From Mixia osmundae IAM 14324 (taxonomy: Eukaryota > Basidiomycota > Mixiomycetes > Mixiales > Mixiaceae): a DNA stretch of 64,000 bases. Location of the stretch: the NCBI RefSeq assembly GCF_000708205.1, contig NW_014575558.1:785146-849145 (forward strand), given 5' to 3'. This document shows positions 44,039 to 55,199 of this stretch, piece after piece. Each line of letters starts with the position of its first letter. Within the stretch, counting starts at the first letter, position 1. The notes beneath the pieces were generated by a model, which was not told the DNA's origin, did no database searches, and was given only the letters and a program-made list of their open reading frames with translations. A program made the position numbers and the translations under genes.

Positions 44039-45663
44039 ATGAGCACGCTGTTTGACAAGCTCCAGCAGGACTACTGTCCCGATCTCAGTCCCGTCATCGT
44101 TCTAGCCATCCTGAACGAGCTAGAACCTCAAGATGAGACCGTTGCTCGAGACCAACTCAACATGCTCCTCCATCACGCGCAGCTCAACACGAGCGTAGAG
44201 CCTGCTCCATCTCCATCTCCCCCTCTGTCTACAGACGACTCGGCATCCAACGCTTCAGAGCCCTTGTCGCTCTCATCCAACGATGAAGCTTTTGCCTTTT
44301 TGGAGACTTGTTTCCCCGATATACCGCTTTCCCAGCTATCAGTCGCTCTCGAATCGGCGCAGAACGATGCAGATGTTCGTCAGACTTTGCTGAGATGGGG
44401 ACTGCTCATGTAGCGAGAGAGCAGAGAGCAGTAGAGATACTCTTGAGTGAACAGTTGATAGAGACTGGCCTACAGGACGATGCCGCTTCGGCATCTACCT
44501 CCGCCGACGAGGCGCTTGCTACTGGTCTATCACACAGGTCAAACGGCAGGAAGAAGAAACACAAACCAGCGCAGACTCAGACTATCTCATTGACAGATGT
44601 GAGAAAGACGCAAGCGCGACGCGGAGCAGGCTCAGATCTATCGGATGACGACTCTTCCACTCATCCGCGTAGTACGCGGAAGAACGGCGTAGGAGGCGTG
44701 AGCAGGTGGATACTGCTAGAATCGCAAGCGAAATCTCTGGCTATGTTGCTTCATATCGAGCCACAGCAGATCACTTCTGCTTACCACAAAGCAGACTCGT
44801 CCCTGCCGCTTGCACTCGACAAGATCATGGACGAGTTGGAAGCGAAAAGACCTTGTGCCGACTTGCCCGATTCTGTCGAAACGCTTGCTCATCTGAAGAT
44901 TATGTTCCCGGATCGATCCTTCGGTGCGCTACAACGTCTCTTGAGCGCAACGGACGGAGTGGCAAGCGATGCTATCGACCTCATGTGGCAATTAGACGAG
45001 ATCACTCGGAGAGATGGAACGCCTCTCTTCAGTGCACTTGTCAGCTCTTCTGCTCATACGCCAACGAATTACAGAGCTTCGATTGTGCATAGCAATTCGG
45101 CGTCTATACCCAAAGAACCCACACCTACACCTGTGCCCACACTGGCCAGCTTGCCTCAACGAGTCAGACCGGCCGTGTCGAGAGAGCCGGATGCAGCCCA
45201 GTGTACTGCTATGGCAGATAGATACAGAGACAAGCGAAACGACGCTTATCGTTCTGCGACTAGATTATGGCAGTCGGGCGGCAAAGAGCGAACTGCAGCA
45301 GGAACGTACAGCGAGAGAGGACGAGAGTTTGAAGCAATGGCGAAAGAATGGGACCTGAGAGCTGCTCGTGCGCTTGTGGATACTCGTACGAGAAAGTACA
45401 GCAAGGAGAACACGATCGACCTGCATCATCTGACTGTTGCTCAAGCGAACGTACTCGTCATGGAGAGTCTCAATACTTGGCAAGCTTCGGTGACGAGATC
45501 TCAGCCGATGCATATCATCACCGGTGCCGGTCTGCACTCGACTGGTCAACATGCTGTGCTCTTGCCTTCTATTTCGAAGCTGCTCAAGAAGGAAGGATAC
45601 TCTTACAAATTAGACGGAGGTGCAAGAGGTGGAAGATCGTCTGGCTTGATCGTTTGGCCTTGA
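44039..45663 (+). CDS. CUE- and Smr-domain protein, Cue2-like nuclease candidate
   Basis: Proteins with CUE, DUF1771 and Smr domains include yeast Cue2, which cuts mRNA on collided ribosomes. Two exons (44039-44374, 44425-45663) give 524 aa. The 50-nt intron (GTTCGT...GCAG) joins SVALESAQNDAD to RAVEILLSEQLIE and completes a CUE-like ubiquitin-binding helix set (FLETCFPDIPLSQL). A second UBA/CUE-like part has ALDKIMDELEAK. DUF1771 runs AMADRYRDKRNDAYRSATRL to GREFEAMAKEWDLRAARAL. The Smr domain has IDLHHLTVAQANVLVMESL and the ITGAGLHSTG loop, ending SSGLIVWP. Confidence 0.85.
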
Positions 45664-45773
45664 TTTGTACACTCGCTCCTGCAGATTCTTGATGTTGTGT
45701 AGTTCTACTGCAATATGCTCGCAACAACATCGCAAAAAATCCACAGCCTGTCTACTGATTGTACTGTGACATT

Positions 45774-47473
45774 CTAGCACATGCCTCCGCACTCGAGAGC
45801 GAGTGCTTCCATGTCCACTCGCGTCAACTCGAGAGCACTCAGTCGTTTGTTGCCCTTGGCCGAAGCGATGGTATCGACAGACGAAGTCATATCCGGCTCG
45901 ATAACCGCAGCAAGACGATCGAGACCGACTTGCATCACTTCCTGCACGACTGAGAATGTGATTCGGAAGAAACCAGGCTGAGAAGCATGGTAGAAGCTTC
46001 CGGGAGCGATATAGACTCCGTGCTCGAGCAGATTGATGAAGAGCTGCGATTCTCTATCTGCTTCGCACGAAAGGTCTTTGCCTTCATTATCGCACGTGGG
46101 CATGAACTTGCGCAAGTCGATCCACAGAAAGTGTCCCGCATTGGCCTGTCTGTACGGTACGCCGTGTTTCTTGAGCCATTTGGTAGAGAATTCGTATGCT
46201 TGGGCTAGTCGGAGCTGATTGGTAGAGATGAACCAATCGAGATCGGCAGGAGTGGAGATGAGCTTGGAGAAGAGCGCATCGGCAGGCGAACTGATCTTCA
46301 TGAACATGGCTGAGGATGTAAAGGCTTCGCAGAGCGCTGGGTTAGATTGGGAGATCATGACGCCGATGCGTAGACCGTTGCTGCAGAAGTCTTTGCTCGA
46401 GCCGTACAGCCTGATCGACTTGATCAGCTCTGTATGACAGACAACAAACAGGGCATACATATGCACGCGAGAAGGATCACAGCCTGCTTCGTGCTCGACA
46501 TCGATGGACAGGATTGAACAAAAGGGCGTCGCTGTAGCGTTTGTCGTCTTGAACGTCGAAAGTGCATAGATCTCGTCCACGATACTGTGATGTTGTTAAC
46601 TTCAGATGTGCCCTGAGGCGCGGATTTAATGCAGCCAGCTCACAGATGCAGATTGTTGCGCTCAGCAAAACGAGCGTATTCTACGATTGTCTCTCGAGGA
46701 TAACAGAAGCCGAGAGGGTTATGAGGATTGCAAAGGATGACCGCTTTGATCTTGGGTCCTTTGCCGGTCTTTGACTCGTCGTATCTTGCTTGAAGATAAT
46801 TAAGCGAGTCCGGTGAAGCAGGATCGATGTGACCGGGTATCTGCACACCGATAGGGATGACATCGTTGCGTACACGTAGATCTCTATCGAAGCCGGCGTA
46901 AAATGGCGCAGCGATCAAACAGCCATCACTAGGATCACAGAGCAAGATCATGAGCTGATCAATCACGGCAGATACGCCTGCGCCTGTGACGATATGTTGA
47001 GGCAAGATGGGCTTGACGTTCTTGAAGCGTTGCTCGAAGAAAGGGATCAGTGCGGAGAATAAGCGAGCGGAGCCCTTCAGTGCTGTGCCATACGTCAGAT
47101 CCTGTGATGAGGTAATCGCATTAGCTTTGCGTGCGATGGGATCGAGGCGGCGCACGCTGGCGGTGAGCTCGAAGCGCTTCCTCGACCAAGCGAGCAGATC
47201 TTCGTGCATGAGTGACTGTCCAGCAGAAGAACATTAGCTCGTCACATGACAAACCTCATTGCCGAAGCTGCACTGACGTTCTCTGCAACGCCGAGGGAGA
47301 CGGGCTGAGTCGAACAAGGTCAGCATGCTCGAGCAGACGTCGTCAAGGCGACTTGCATTTTCAGGGCATTCGGGCGAGTACTGGCAGGCAAAGATCTTGC
47401 AGAGCATCTGCATGAGCGGAGAAGCATTCGTGCGACGCTGTGCTGCTCGCTTTGACAAGATGGGCGAAGACAT
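45774..47473 (-). CDS. ACC synthase-like PLP aminotransferase
   Basis: A fold-type I PLP enzyme related to 1-aminocyclopropane-1-carboxylate synthase and alanine aminotransferases. The substrate cannot be told from sequence. Exon 1 (MSSPILSKRAAQRRTNASPL) joins via a GC-AG intron (47356-47305, GCAAGT) to PVSLGVAENVSAASAMR. This is the family start. Other blocks are IVTGAGVSAVIDQLMILLCD, APFYAGFDRDLRVR, AVILCNPHNPLGFCYPRETI, VDEIYALSTF, and the PLP lysine motif YGSSKDFCSNGLRIGVMIS. The C-terminal part has NAGHFLWIDLRKFMP and FRITFSVVQEV. No pathway neighbour is seen. Confidence 0.85.
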
Positions 47474-48159
47474 ATCGCTCGAATTTAGCTGGCGTTGATA
47501 TCGCGCGATAGCGCGACGCGGTGACTTGAAATCCGGTTGGCTTTCCCGCACAAACGTGATTTCTGACAGTATAAAACCCCGCCTGCAAATGTGCGCGAGC
47601 ATCACGCTCAGGAATCCGCACCCAGTCCAAAAGCTACTTGCTCTTGCAGGCTGTTTGTGGCGATAGCGCTCGGCTCGCGAAGACGGCTGCCAATGTAGGC
47701 CTAGCACCTTGCATAGAGAGGGAGACGGGTAGAAGAGAAAAGGAAAAGGCATGCCTGGCTCACAGAAGCAGACAGACCTGTCAAGGATCAAGACCGACAA
47801 CTGGGAAGAGCGATCTTTGCGATGAACGCTCTCCGTGGCTAGCGGGGGCATAGCGAGCGCTCGACCCCATGAGTGCGAATCTCGTCAGTCTTTGCCCGCT
47901 TGTCGTCTTGCTTGTGCGGCATCGCTAACATGGGGTCCTGTTTCCCGCAGGTGCCCCTTGACGGCACTCGGACGTCTCCCAGTGTTGTATGAGTGCATTT
48001 TGCACGATCTTTTGGCTTGTCGGTTGGCCGTGCACATGCCGTCTTTGATATCGCGTCGTTGCGCGTTGCCCCATGAGATCTTTCGGCTTTGCGGCTCTCG
48101 GCTGTCACAGAACAAGACTGGAAGAGATGTAGAGACGCCAGTCCATGTCCTGGCATCGT
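47474..48159. other. intergenic between divergent ACS-like gene and PRI2
   Basis: About 690 bp, likely holding two promoters. A TATA-like TATAAAA lies near 47,570 on the plus strand, but it is about 590 bp from the PRI2 ATG. No gene supported. Confidence 0.4.
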
Positions 48160-49716
48160 ATGATGAAGCGCCCTGCTTCCTTGTCGCCTCTGCGCTATCC
48201 ACTCGAAATCGAACATGACGAGCCCATGCAACTCGACGAACCAGTGCTAGCTCAGCTGTCGATGTATGAGAACTGGCCAGACTGCGACGTCGACGTCGAG
48301 GAGCTGCTCACTTGGGCCAAGGAGCGTGTGGATAGTGCGTAAGCACGCTCACAGGCGTTCGAGAGCTGGCTCATCTGGCGATTGTAGTCCTCAGGGAGCT
48401 CGAGCGTTGTCAGGCTATCAGGCTGGACGAGCTTGCAACATCTCAACGGGTACAACACAAGCTTGCCCAATCTGACCATCTCGGTTCGCATGACAGCAGG
48501 ATCGCGAACTTATCGGACGAGATCAGTCATTTCGTGCTCCGTCTGGCGCTGTGTCGCTCGTACGTTGCCGATGACTTCGAGCACAAGGAGCTCACGATCA
48601 GCGAGAGTGTGCAGAGATCCACTCAGAGACCGATACATTGGGCTAGAGACAGCCTACTTTCGTACACGCTACGCGTCACTCAATCCAGAGGAACAGGCTC
48701 GCTTCCACGCGCGGTACAAGCTCAGCTGGCCATCGGCAACCGATGATGATAAGCGAGAGCATGCGAGCGCAATCACGCGTACGTTCAGTACGAGATGGAC
48801 AGAGGCAGAAGTCGCAGTGCTCGAACAAACACAATATGCGCGTCTGATCAAAGGTGCAAGAAAGCTCGACTTGCTCAAGCTGCATTGGACGGATGTGCCT
48901 CAGCTCGTCGGGCAGCGTCGTGCTGTGATCACACGAGGCACCACATTTGTTGAAGCGAAACACATCCCAGATTTCGTCGCGCTGGCTTTCCGGCGCAGAA
49001 TGGAACGAGCTCTCGATACGACGGCTCGACAGATTTCCTCGTTCGCGGACAAACCAGAACTGACTGATATGTTCAGAGTCATACAGCGACTCATGGCGCA
49101 AGAGATGAGCAAAATCTCTCGACTGCCTACAGCGGTCACTTTGACTGCCAAGACGATCGATGATGTCGCTCCCAAGCACTTCCCACCCTGCATGCTCAAC
49201 TTGCACACCGCAATGAGAAGGAACAAGCTTCTGCGCTACTATGGCAGGCATCAGTACGGCACGTTCTTGCGACGTGCCACCCTTGATGCAGACGAAGCAA
49301 CGACATTCTTCCGCAAGGCATTCTCAAAGACCAGCGCGATCGAATGGGAACAGAAGCGATACAAGTACGAATTTCGCTACATCTGGGGCTTGGAAGGCGC
49401 AGGACATGGTTTCGAAGCAAAGAGCTGCAAGAGCTGCATTGACGACTCGCCATCGCAGCACGAGCATCACGGGTGTCCCTTCGCTACATTCTCGTCGGAC
49501 GATCTGTCAAGATTTCTCAGCAAAGAGATGGATGTCAAGGGCGAATCAGTTATTGAGATTCTGCGACTCAAGGAGGCGAGACAGTATCAAGCTGCTTGCA
49601 CGCGCGCCTTCGAGGCAAAACATAATTCGTCATGGACTGGACCTGAAGCCATTGTCGATCATCCGAACAGATACTTTGATCTATCGCTTCAGACTGTACA
49701 AATTGACACTGACTAA
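48160..49716 (+). CDS. PRI2: DNA primase large subunit
   Basis: Pri2 is the Fe-S subunit of primase in the DNA polymerase alpha complex. Three exons (48160-48334, 48388-48559, 48615-49716) give 482 aa; donors are GTGCGT and GTACGT. N-terminal blocks are NWPDCDVDVEELLTWAKERV, ISHFVLRLALCRS joined to DPLRDRYIGLETAYFRTRYA, and KLHWTDVPQLVGQRRAVITR. The C-terminal domain has all four cluster cysteines in context: HFPPCMLNLH, AKSCKSCID, HGCPFATFS and YQAACTRAFE. YGRHQYGTFLRRATLDADEA and DHPNRYFDLS are also present. The start follows the MM-KRP reading; an ATG 15 bp upstream is also in frame. Confidence 0.95.
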
Positions 49717-49907
49717 ACCATCGCGATGGCATGCTGTGACACGACATCGATCATTCTTGTCGCACATGACGACCATCGCCCTGTCATCGCCTCGTCTTCC
49801 GCTCTTCTGTCGGACTAGAGTTGACTAGCGCGCAAGCCATCAAAAGCACAGCAACAGCTGTCAAGTCTACGCCCTGCTCGTGAACATCAAGCTTGCCCAA
49901 GTATACA

Positions 49908-50912
49908 ATGTTGACCATTGCTACCTTGCTCGCGTTCTCTGCCGTCGCTCGTGCTCAAAGCTTGCCGCCATCAGCCGGCATTTTCATCGCAGGCGACAGC
50001 ACGGTCGCCACGCCAAGCAATGGGTGGACACAAAGCGCAGACCTCATCTTTGCAGAGCCTTACCTCTCCTTTGCTCGCGCTGGTCGATCGATGAGAATGG
50101 CGTTCGCCGAGGGCATGTTCACCAACATCACCACTGCCGCTGCCAAATCGACGCTCGACACCAAATATGCCATCATCGAGATGGGCCACAACGAAGGAAA
50201 CTCAGGTCAGCCGTCGTTTCCCTGCCAAACCCGCCCACAAGCTAATGGATCGAGCAGGGAACCTCAATGATGGTCGTGAACCTTGCCCGGATGATGCGGA
50301 CAAGCAGACTCAGGCGGCATGTGATGCTGCTGGTGTCAAGACTTTTGCAGAGTACCTCACCGATGCTGTGACCCTGCTGCAGCAAGCCGGTCTCACCGTT
50401 GTCCTCGCAAGCCCTACTGTCGATATGCCTTACGGCGATGACGGCTTCTGCTACGTTCAGTCTCGCTTCTCGAAACAGGCTCAAGCTGTTGCTGCTGCTA
50501 CTGGGTCAGTTGTGTAAGGCCTCTGAGCGACCTGTGCTCAGGCTTCGAACATCCCTGACAGTGCACAATTCATTGACATTGAAGCTGCCAGCGCTGCAAT
50601 GTGGCAGCATGCCGGTAAGATACTTTCACTAACCCACTGATCGCGCTGAACATCGATTGGCGCCTTGCAGAATACTCTGGCACGATCAGGAACTTCAAGC
50701 CTGACCATACGCCAGTCATTCACTCGTCCTCAGCTTTCAAGTGATACTGATCTTGGCTCGACAGGCACACCACCTCGACGGGTTCTGCGCGTATCGCCTT
50801 TGCTGTGGCAAAAGCAATCACATGCAGCGACAGCACCCTCAAAACGGTGCTCAAAGCCGGCTTGTCACACATTATGCCGCCAAACTGCGCACCGGTTGCG
50901 CCTCTTTGCTAG
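49908..50912 (+). CDS. secreted rhamnogalacturonan acetylesterase-like SGNH hydrolase
   Basis: A CE12-like extracellular esterase. The signal peptide is MLTIATLLAFSAVARAQSLP. Block I is AGIFIAGDSTVATPSNGWTQ, with Ser in GDST. The family block YLSFARAGRSMRMAFAEGMF follows, then the GHNE variant of block III (IIEMGHNEGN). Next are REPCPDDADKQTQAACDAAG, AEYLTDAVTLLQQAGLTVVL and NIPDSAQFIDIEAASAAMWQ. The last exon is HTTSTGSARIAFAVAKAITC, containing the catalytic His. Four or five short introns are needed. It ends 39 bp from the convergent SGNH gene at 50,952. Confidence 0.82.
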
Positions 50913-50951
50913 AAGTACATGCAATGTACTCGCTCGTAATGCATACAAGCA

Positions 50952-51996
50952 CTACATACGGTCGCGATCGTTGGTCATTCCGGCTTTGGACTTTATCTCG
51001 TTTTGAGGTGGAAAGACAGCAGGAGAGTCTTGACCGATCTCTTTGACATCGTCTGGAGTGCAATATTTTGGCAAAGCGTCCACTTTCACTGACATCATTG
51101 CCGCGATAAGTGGATTGTTTGCACAGATCATAGCGCGCAGAAATGCAAGAGCAGCTTCGAGCGCACCCTTGGCATTCGTGTGACTTGCTTCTGCGTATCA
51201 GTAACTTCGTCCAGGGACAAAAAAAGACATACGTGATGTTGTGATCGTACGCCGGGAAGAAGGCAGTCGTGGCGACCGGGCCAATGCTCTTGTAGTAAGC
51301 CGCAGTTGCGAGGCCGTGCTCGACCCAGTATGCTCCCGTCTGTTCTGCTGCCGCTTTACCTTGGGCGTCGTAAGGTGAAGGAACAAAATTGAACGATGTG
51401 GGCGTTGGGAAGACATCGTTCCGTGGATCGGCAGAGCTCAAAATGACATGGGCGCCTTTTCCTATCATCATGTTGGCCGCATCGGCTGTTGCTCGGACGT
51501 GCCAAGTGAGCATAGGACAGCTTACTGCAGCACTTCGACATACCCATGTAGCCTTGATATGACTTGATGGCATTGCCGCGAGCGTCAATGCAGGCGGGCT
51601 TGCCAACAAGTTCGGGAGGACAGGATGCGCCCTTTTGAGGATCCGTAGCGTGCTCGTCATTGATACCGAATGCAGCGATCATAATATCTCTACGCTTGGG
51701 ATGATGGTCAGCTTTTTTCGGAGCAAGCCCTTGACATACCCTTCTGTGATACGATCCGCGATCTGCTCGAAGAAGCCGGCTCCGGTGAATGATCGTACGC
51801 TTGCACCATGGATAGCCCAATTCTCGACTTTGTAGTTGACGAGCTCTGCGAAAGGATGTCCCCAGCCGATGATGGCATTGGAGATATCTGTTCTGTTGAA
51901 AGCCATGAGGGAATCGCCAGCGAGAAAGATAGTGGTTGCCTGAACCACATTGCAGATTACGAAAGTGCACGCAAGCAGCGTAAAGAGTATCTTCAT
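50952..51996 (-). CDS. secreted SGNH hydrolase, GDSL type, copy 3
   Basis: Closely related to the neighbour at 52.2-53.2 kb and likely a carbohydrate esterase. The signal peptide is MKILFTLLACTFVICNVVQA. Block I is IFLAGDSLMAFNRTD. Then come GWGHPFAELVNYKVENWAIH, GASVRSFTGAGFFEQIADRI, block III IMIAAFGINDEHATDPQKG, SCPPELVGKPACIDARGNAI, GKGAHVILSSADPRNDVF, and block V HTNAKGALEAALAFLRAMIC. The C-terminus is DVKEIGQDSPAVFPPQNEIK. Several introns split these blocks. An in-frame ATG 93 bp upstream exists, but the signal peptide favours 51,996. Confidence 0.82.
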
Positions 51997-52207
51997 GTTC
52001 GAGCAGCAGCCAATAACTTCTGGAAGGGAGTGAGTGAAGGCGACGAAGTTGCCGAGAGGGTAGAAGGGCTGTTTCTCTGACGACCGCAACCGTCGCGGGA
52101 GTCAGAAAAGCGCTGACAGCTGACGCGTACGAAGGGTCACTCTGCGCGCGGGAGAGCAACACTACGTGCCTGCATGTACTCTGTGCGGGCGTCCATTACA
52201 TGTGGCA

Positions 52208-53211
52208 TTATCTGATCTGGCGAGCTCGGGGCTTGGATTGAGCTGTCGTTGGACCGGCCGGGCAGTCTTGACCAATCTCCTTGACATCATCTGGCGTGCA
52301 GTACTTTGTCATTTCCTCCTCCGAGATCTTGATCATGGCAGAAGCAAGCGGGTTCTTTGCACAGACCATCGCGCGAAGGAAGGCAAGAGCGGCCTGGTAT
52401 GCGCCCTGTGCATTCGTATGTCTACCTTCCTTATGTCAGCGCTGTCATAGGAGCAATCCACGACCTACGTGAGGTTGATCTTGGGTGGCGTGAAAAGATC
52501 AGACGTCGCCTCGGGCCCAATGCTCTTGAAATAGGCGGCAAATGCAAGACCGTGATCGACCCAGTAGGCGCCTGTTTCTTCTGCTGCGGCTTTGCCTTGT
52601 ACATCGAATGGCGAAGGCACAAAATGAAACGTGTCGGGCGTCTTGAAAATGTCATTGTGAGGGTCGGCGGAGCTCAGAATGACAAGCGCCTTTTTGCCAA
52701 TCATTGTGCGCGTTGCATCAGCTGAGCGTTCATTGTCAATGATCATCTTTCACAGCATGTCATTGGTGATACAGACATACCCATGTATTCTTGGTACGTC
52801 TTGATCTTGTTTCCTTGGCTATCGACACAGGCCGACTTGCCAACAAGCTCGGGAGGACATGAGCCGCCCTTTTGCGGGTCGGTGACGTACTCGTCGTTGA
52901 TCCCGAACGCAGCGATCATGATGTCGCTGCCAGTGAGCATCATCAGTACAGCTACGGATCCGTTGGCAAGCATACCCTTCTTGTATGTGGTTCGCGATTT
53001 GGGTAAAGTAACCGTTTTCGGTGAATGATCGTGCGCTTGCACCGCCGATAGCATAGTTCACGATCTTATAGTTGACCATGTTCTCCAGAGGGTGACCCCA
53101 GCCAACGATGGGGAGGTTGTGTGGATTGTATGCCATGAGGGAATCGCCAGCGAGGTAGATCGTGGCTGCCTGAGCCATACCGATGCTTGCGAACAGCGCA
53201 AAAAAAGCCAT
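52208..53211 (-). CDS. secreted SGNH hydrolase, GDSL type, copy 4
   Basis: Tandem duplicate of copy 3. The signal peptide is MAFFALFASIGMAQA. Block I is IYLAGDSLMAYNPHN. It shares GWGHPLENMVNYKIVNYAIG, GASARSFTENGYFTQIANHI, IMIAAFGINDEYVTDPQKGG, SCPPELVGKSACVDSQGNKI, GKKALVILSSADPHNDIF and DVQGKAAAEETGAYWVDHGL. The last exon has HTNAQGAYQAALAFLRAMVC and DVKEIGQDCPAGPTTAQSKP. Introns match copy 3. It is divergent from the aspartic protease, with start codons 268 bp apart. Confidence 0.83.
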
Positions 53212-53479
53212 CTTGCTTGATGAGAAAGCTGATGAGTTGGCGGAGCGGTCACTGAGAAAGGTGAACGGGCAACGCTGTGAAGTCGTCGAGACGAAGACAT
53301 AGGTGATACGACAGGCTTGCTACGCGTAGCACGGCAACAAGGCGCAAAGCAACTGACGCGTCGAAACGTTGACGTCACATCGGCTGCGACATCACCGCTT
53401 GTGCCACTCCCCAAACTGTGTGGCGGCGCACATCAGCATGTGCTGCCCTCCTCATCTCATCCTTTCCTCACTCACCAAT

Positions 53480-55004
53480 ATGCTGTGTCTTCTCAGTAGC
53501 TTTGCTCTCATTGCCCTTACTATCGCGAAGCCATCTCCCGCAGGCTTGACGTTCGAGGTTCAGCGCAACGTTCACGCAAGACCTCGCCCTTATCTGCGCC
53601 TCGCTTCAGCTCTCGGCCTTCAACAGCCTGTGTACTCGCACAATTACATCAGTTACGGTCTTTCTTTTGCTGTTGGCTCTCCTGCAAAGATATACCATAC
53701 TGTCCTCGACACAGGCTTGTGCCATTGATGTCGATTCGACCGCCTGCTGACATGCGTCGTCAGGCTCATCCTTGACTTTCTTCGGTCCAAACACTAAGCA
53801 ACCCTTCATCCGTACTCGTACTACTCAACCCACGCCAGTGCTGTTTAGCGGTGAGCTTCGAGCATGTTCCTCAAGATTGTGGCTTAATCACTGGCTTCAG
53901 AGACCTTTGCAAGCGTGCGATATCACCGATCATGCTGGATCGTGCTGACATCAATCAGGATGGTGACGTGCACGGCACAATGGTGTATGACCAGGTCACA
54001 CTCGCTGGCAAGACTTTCAAAGGCTGCTTTGGCATCAGTGAACTGGAACCAAAATTTGTCGAGCTGTAAGCTCTCGTTTCCAAAGCGGATTAGCAAAGCT
54101 GATCGTCGGGCAGAGATCGAGATGTCTATGGTGAGTCACCCTTGTGCTAAATGACGGACAAAAAGCTCGAATTCAAATGGCAGGCATCACCGCGCTTGGC
54201 GTTCAGCTGATGCAGAATCAGACCCTTCAAGCACCGACCCATTATGTTCCTACCTTTTTGCAGAGTATGCGAGACGCCGGCGTCATCCAGCATGCTATCG
54301 TATCTCTTAATTTCGCTTCGCCGCCTTCGATCAAATCAGTCGACGCTCTTGCCGGTTCGGTCACCATTGGGGCAATCGATACCAGCAAAATCAAAGGAGC
54401 TATCACTTGGTCAAATCGACAGAATGTTGACGGCCAAGCCTTCTGGGCCATCAAAGTTGGCTTTCCTACGCTCGGCGTGAGAAACGCGGTTTCACTTATG
54501 TACGTCTGGTCAATGATATGCGGTCATATGCCTGTCTCAGCGGTATCGCAGCGACTCGGGCACAACGATGGTAGCCCTAGAAGAGGCAGCTTTCGACAGA
54601 TACTTTGCCGCGTTGAAACCTCGTGGTAAGGCTACGCGACTGCTTGCACTCATCTTCCTGACAGGAGCAGGCGCAACATACGATGACACACTGGGTGTCG
54701 TCCAAATGCCAAAGGGTGTCGTACCAGATACGCTGCCCTTCGTTCTCTCTGGTCGCACTTTTGTCTTGACAGGCCAACAGCAGTCCGTTTTCCAGATCTA
54801 GGGTACGGTTGCGCGCCCGCTTACGAATGAGACAGACTCGTCGGGTCAGAGATGTATGGACTGCTCGGTCTCGACACGACCAAGCACTATTCGTGGATCA
54901 CCAAAGGGAGTACGGTTTCGGTACTAGGCTTGCATCTCATCGAAAAGTTCTCTGTGATCTTTGACGAAGAGCATCACCAGATCGGCTTCGCAGAAAGAGC
55001 CTAG
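53480..55004 (+). CDS. secreted pepsin-family aspartic protease
   Basis: An A1-family endopeptidase, probably extracellular. The signal peptide is MLCLLSSFALIALTIAKPSP. The N-lobe has ISYGLSFAVGSPAKIYHTVL and the first catalytic motif D-T-G-S-S, split by an intron inside the Gly codon. That intron (53715-53763) reads as GC-AG (GCTTGT, 49 nt). Later blocks are DVHGTMVYDQVTLAGKTFKG, FLQSMRDAGVIQHAIVSLNF and GSVTIGAIDTSKIKGAITWS. The second catalytic motif is DSGTTMVALEEAAFDRYFAA. The C-terminus is LGLHLIEKFSVIFDEEHHQI then GFAERA. At least six introns are needed and some joints near 53,830-54,150 remain uncertain. Confidence 0.75.
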
Positions 55005-55199
55005 TACACGCCATTGCATCTTCCTCTCAACTGGTTCATGATTTTGTACAAGTGTGCATAGACAGCAGTGATGTGTTACAAAGCCTGACTGATGTGAGAA
55101 ACCTCTAGAATGGGCGCAACAACTCGTATGATGGGCGAGCTGAGCGATTGAACGAGAAGAAACAATGGCTGACTGCGCCGTACAATTATAGTTATGCCA

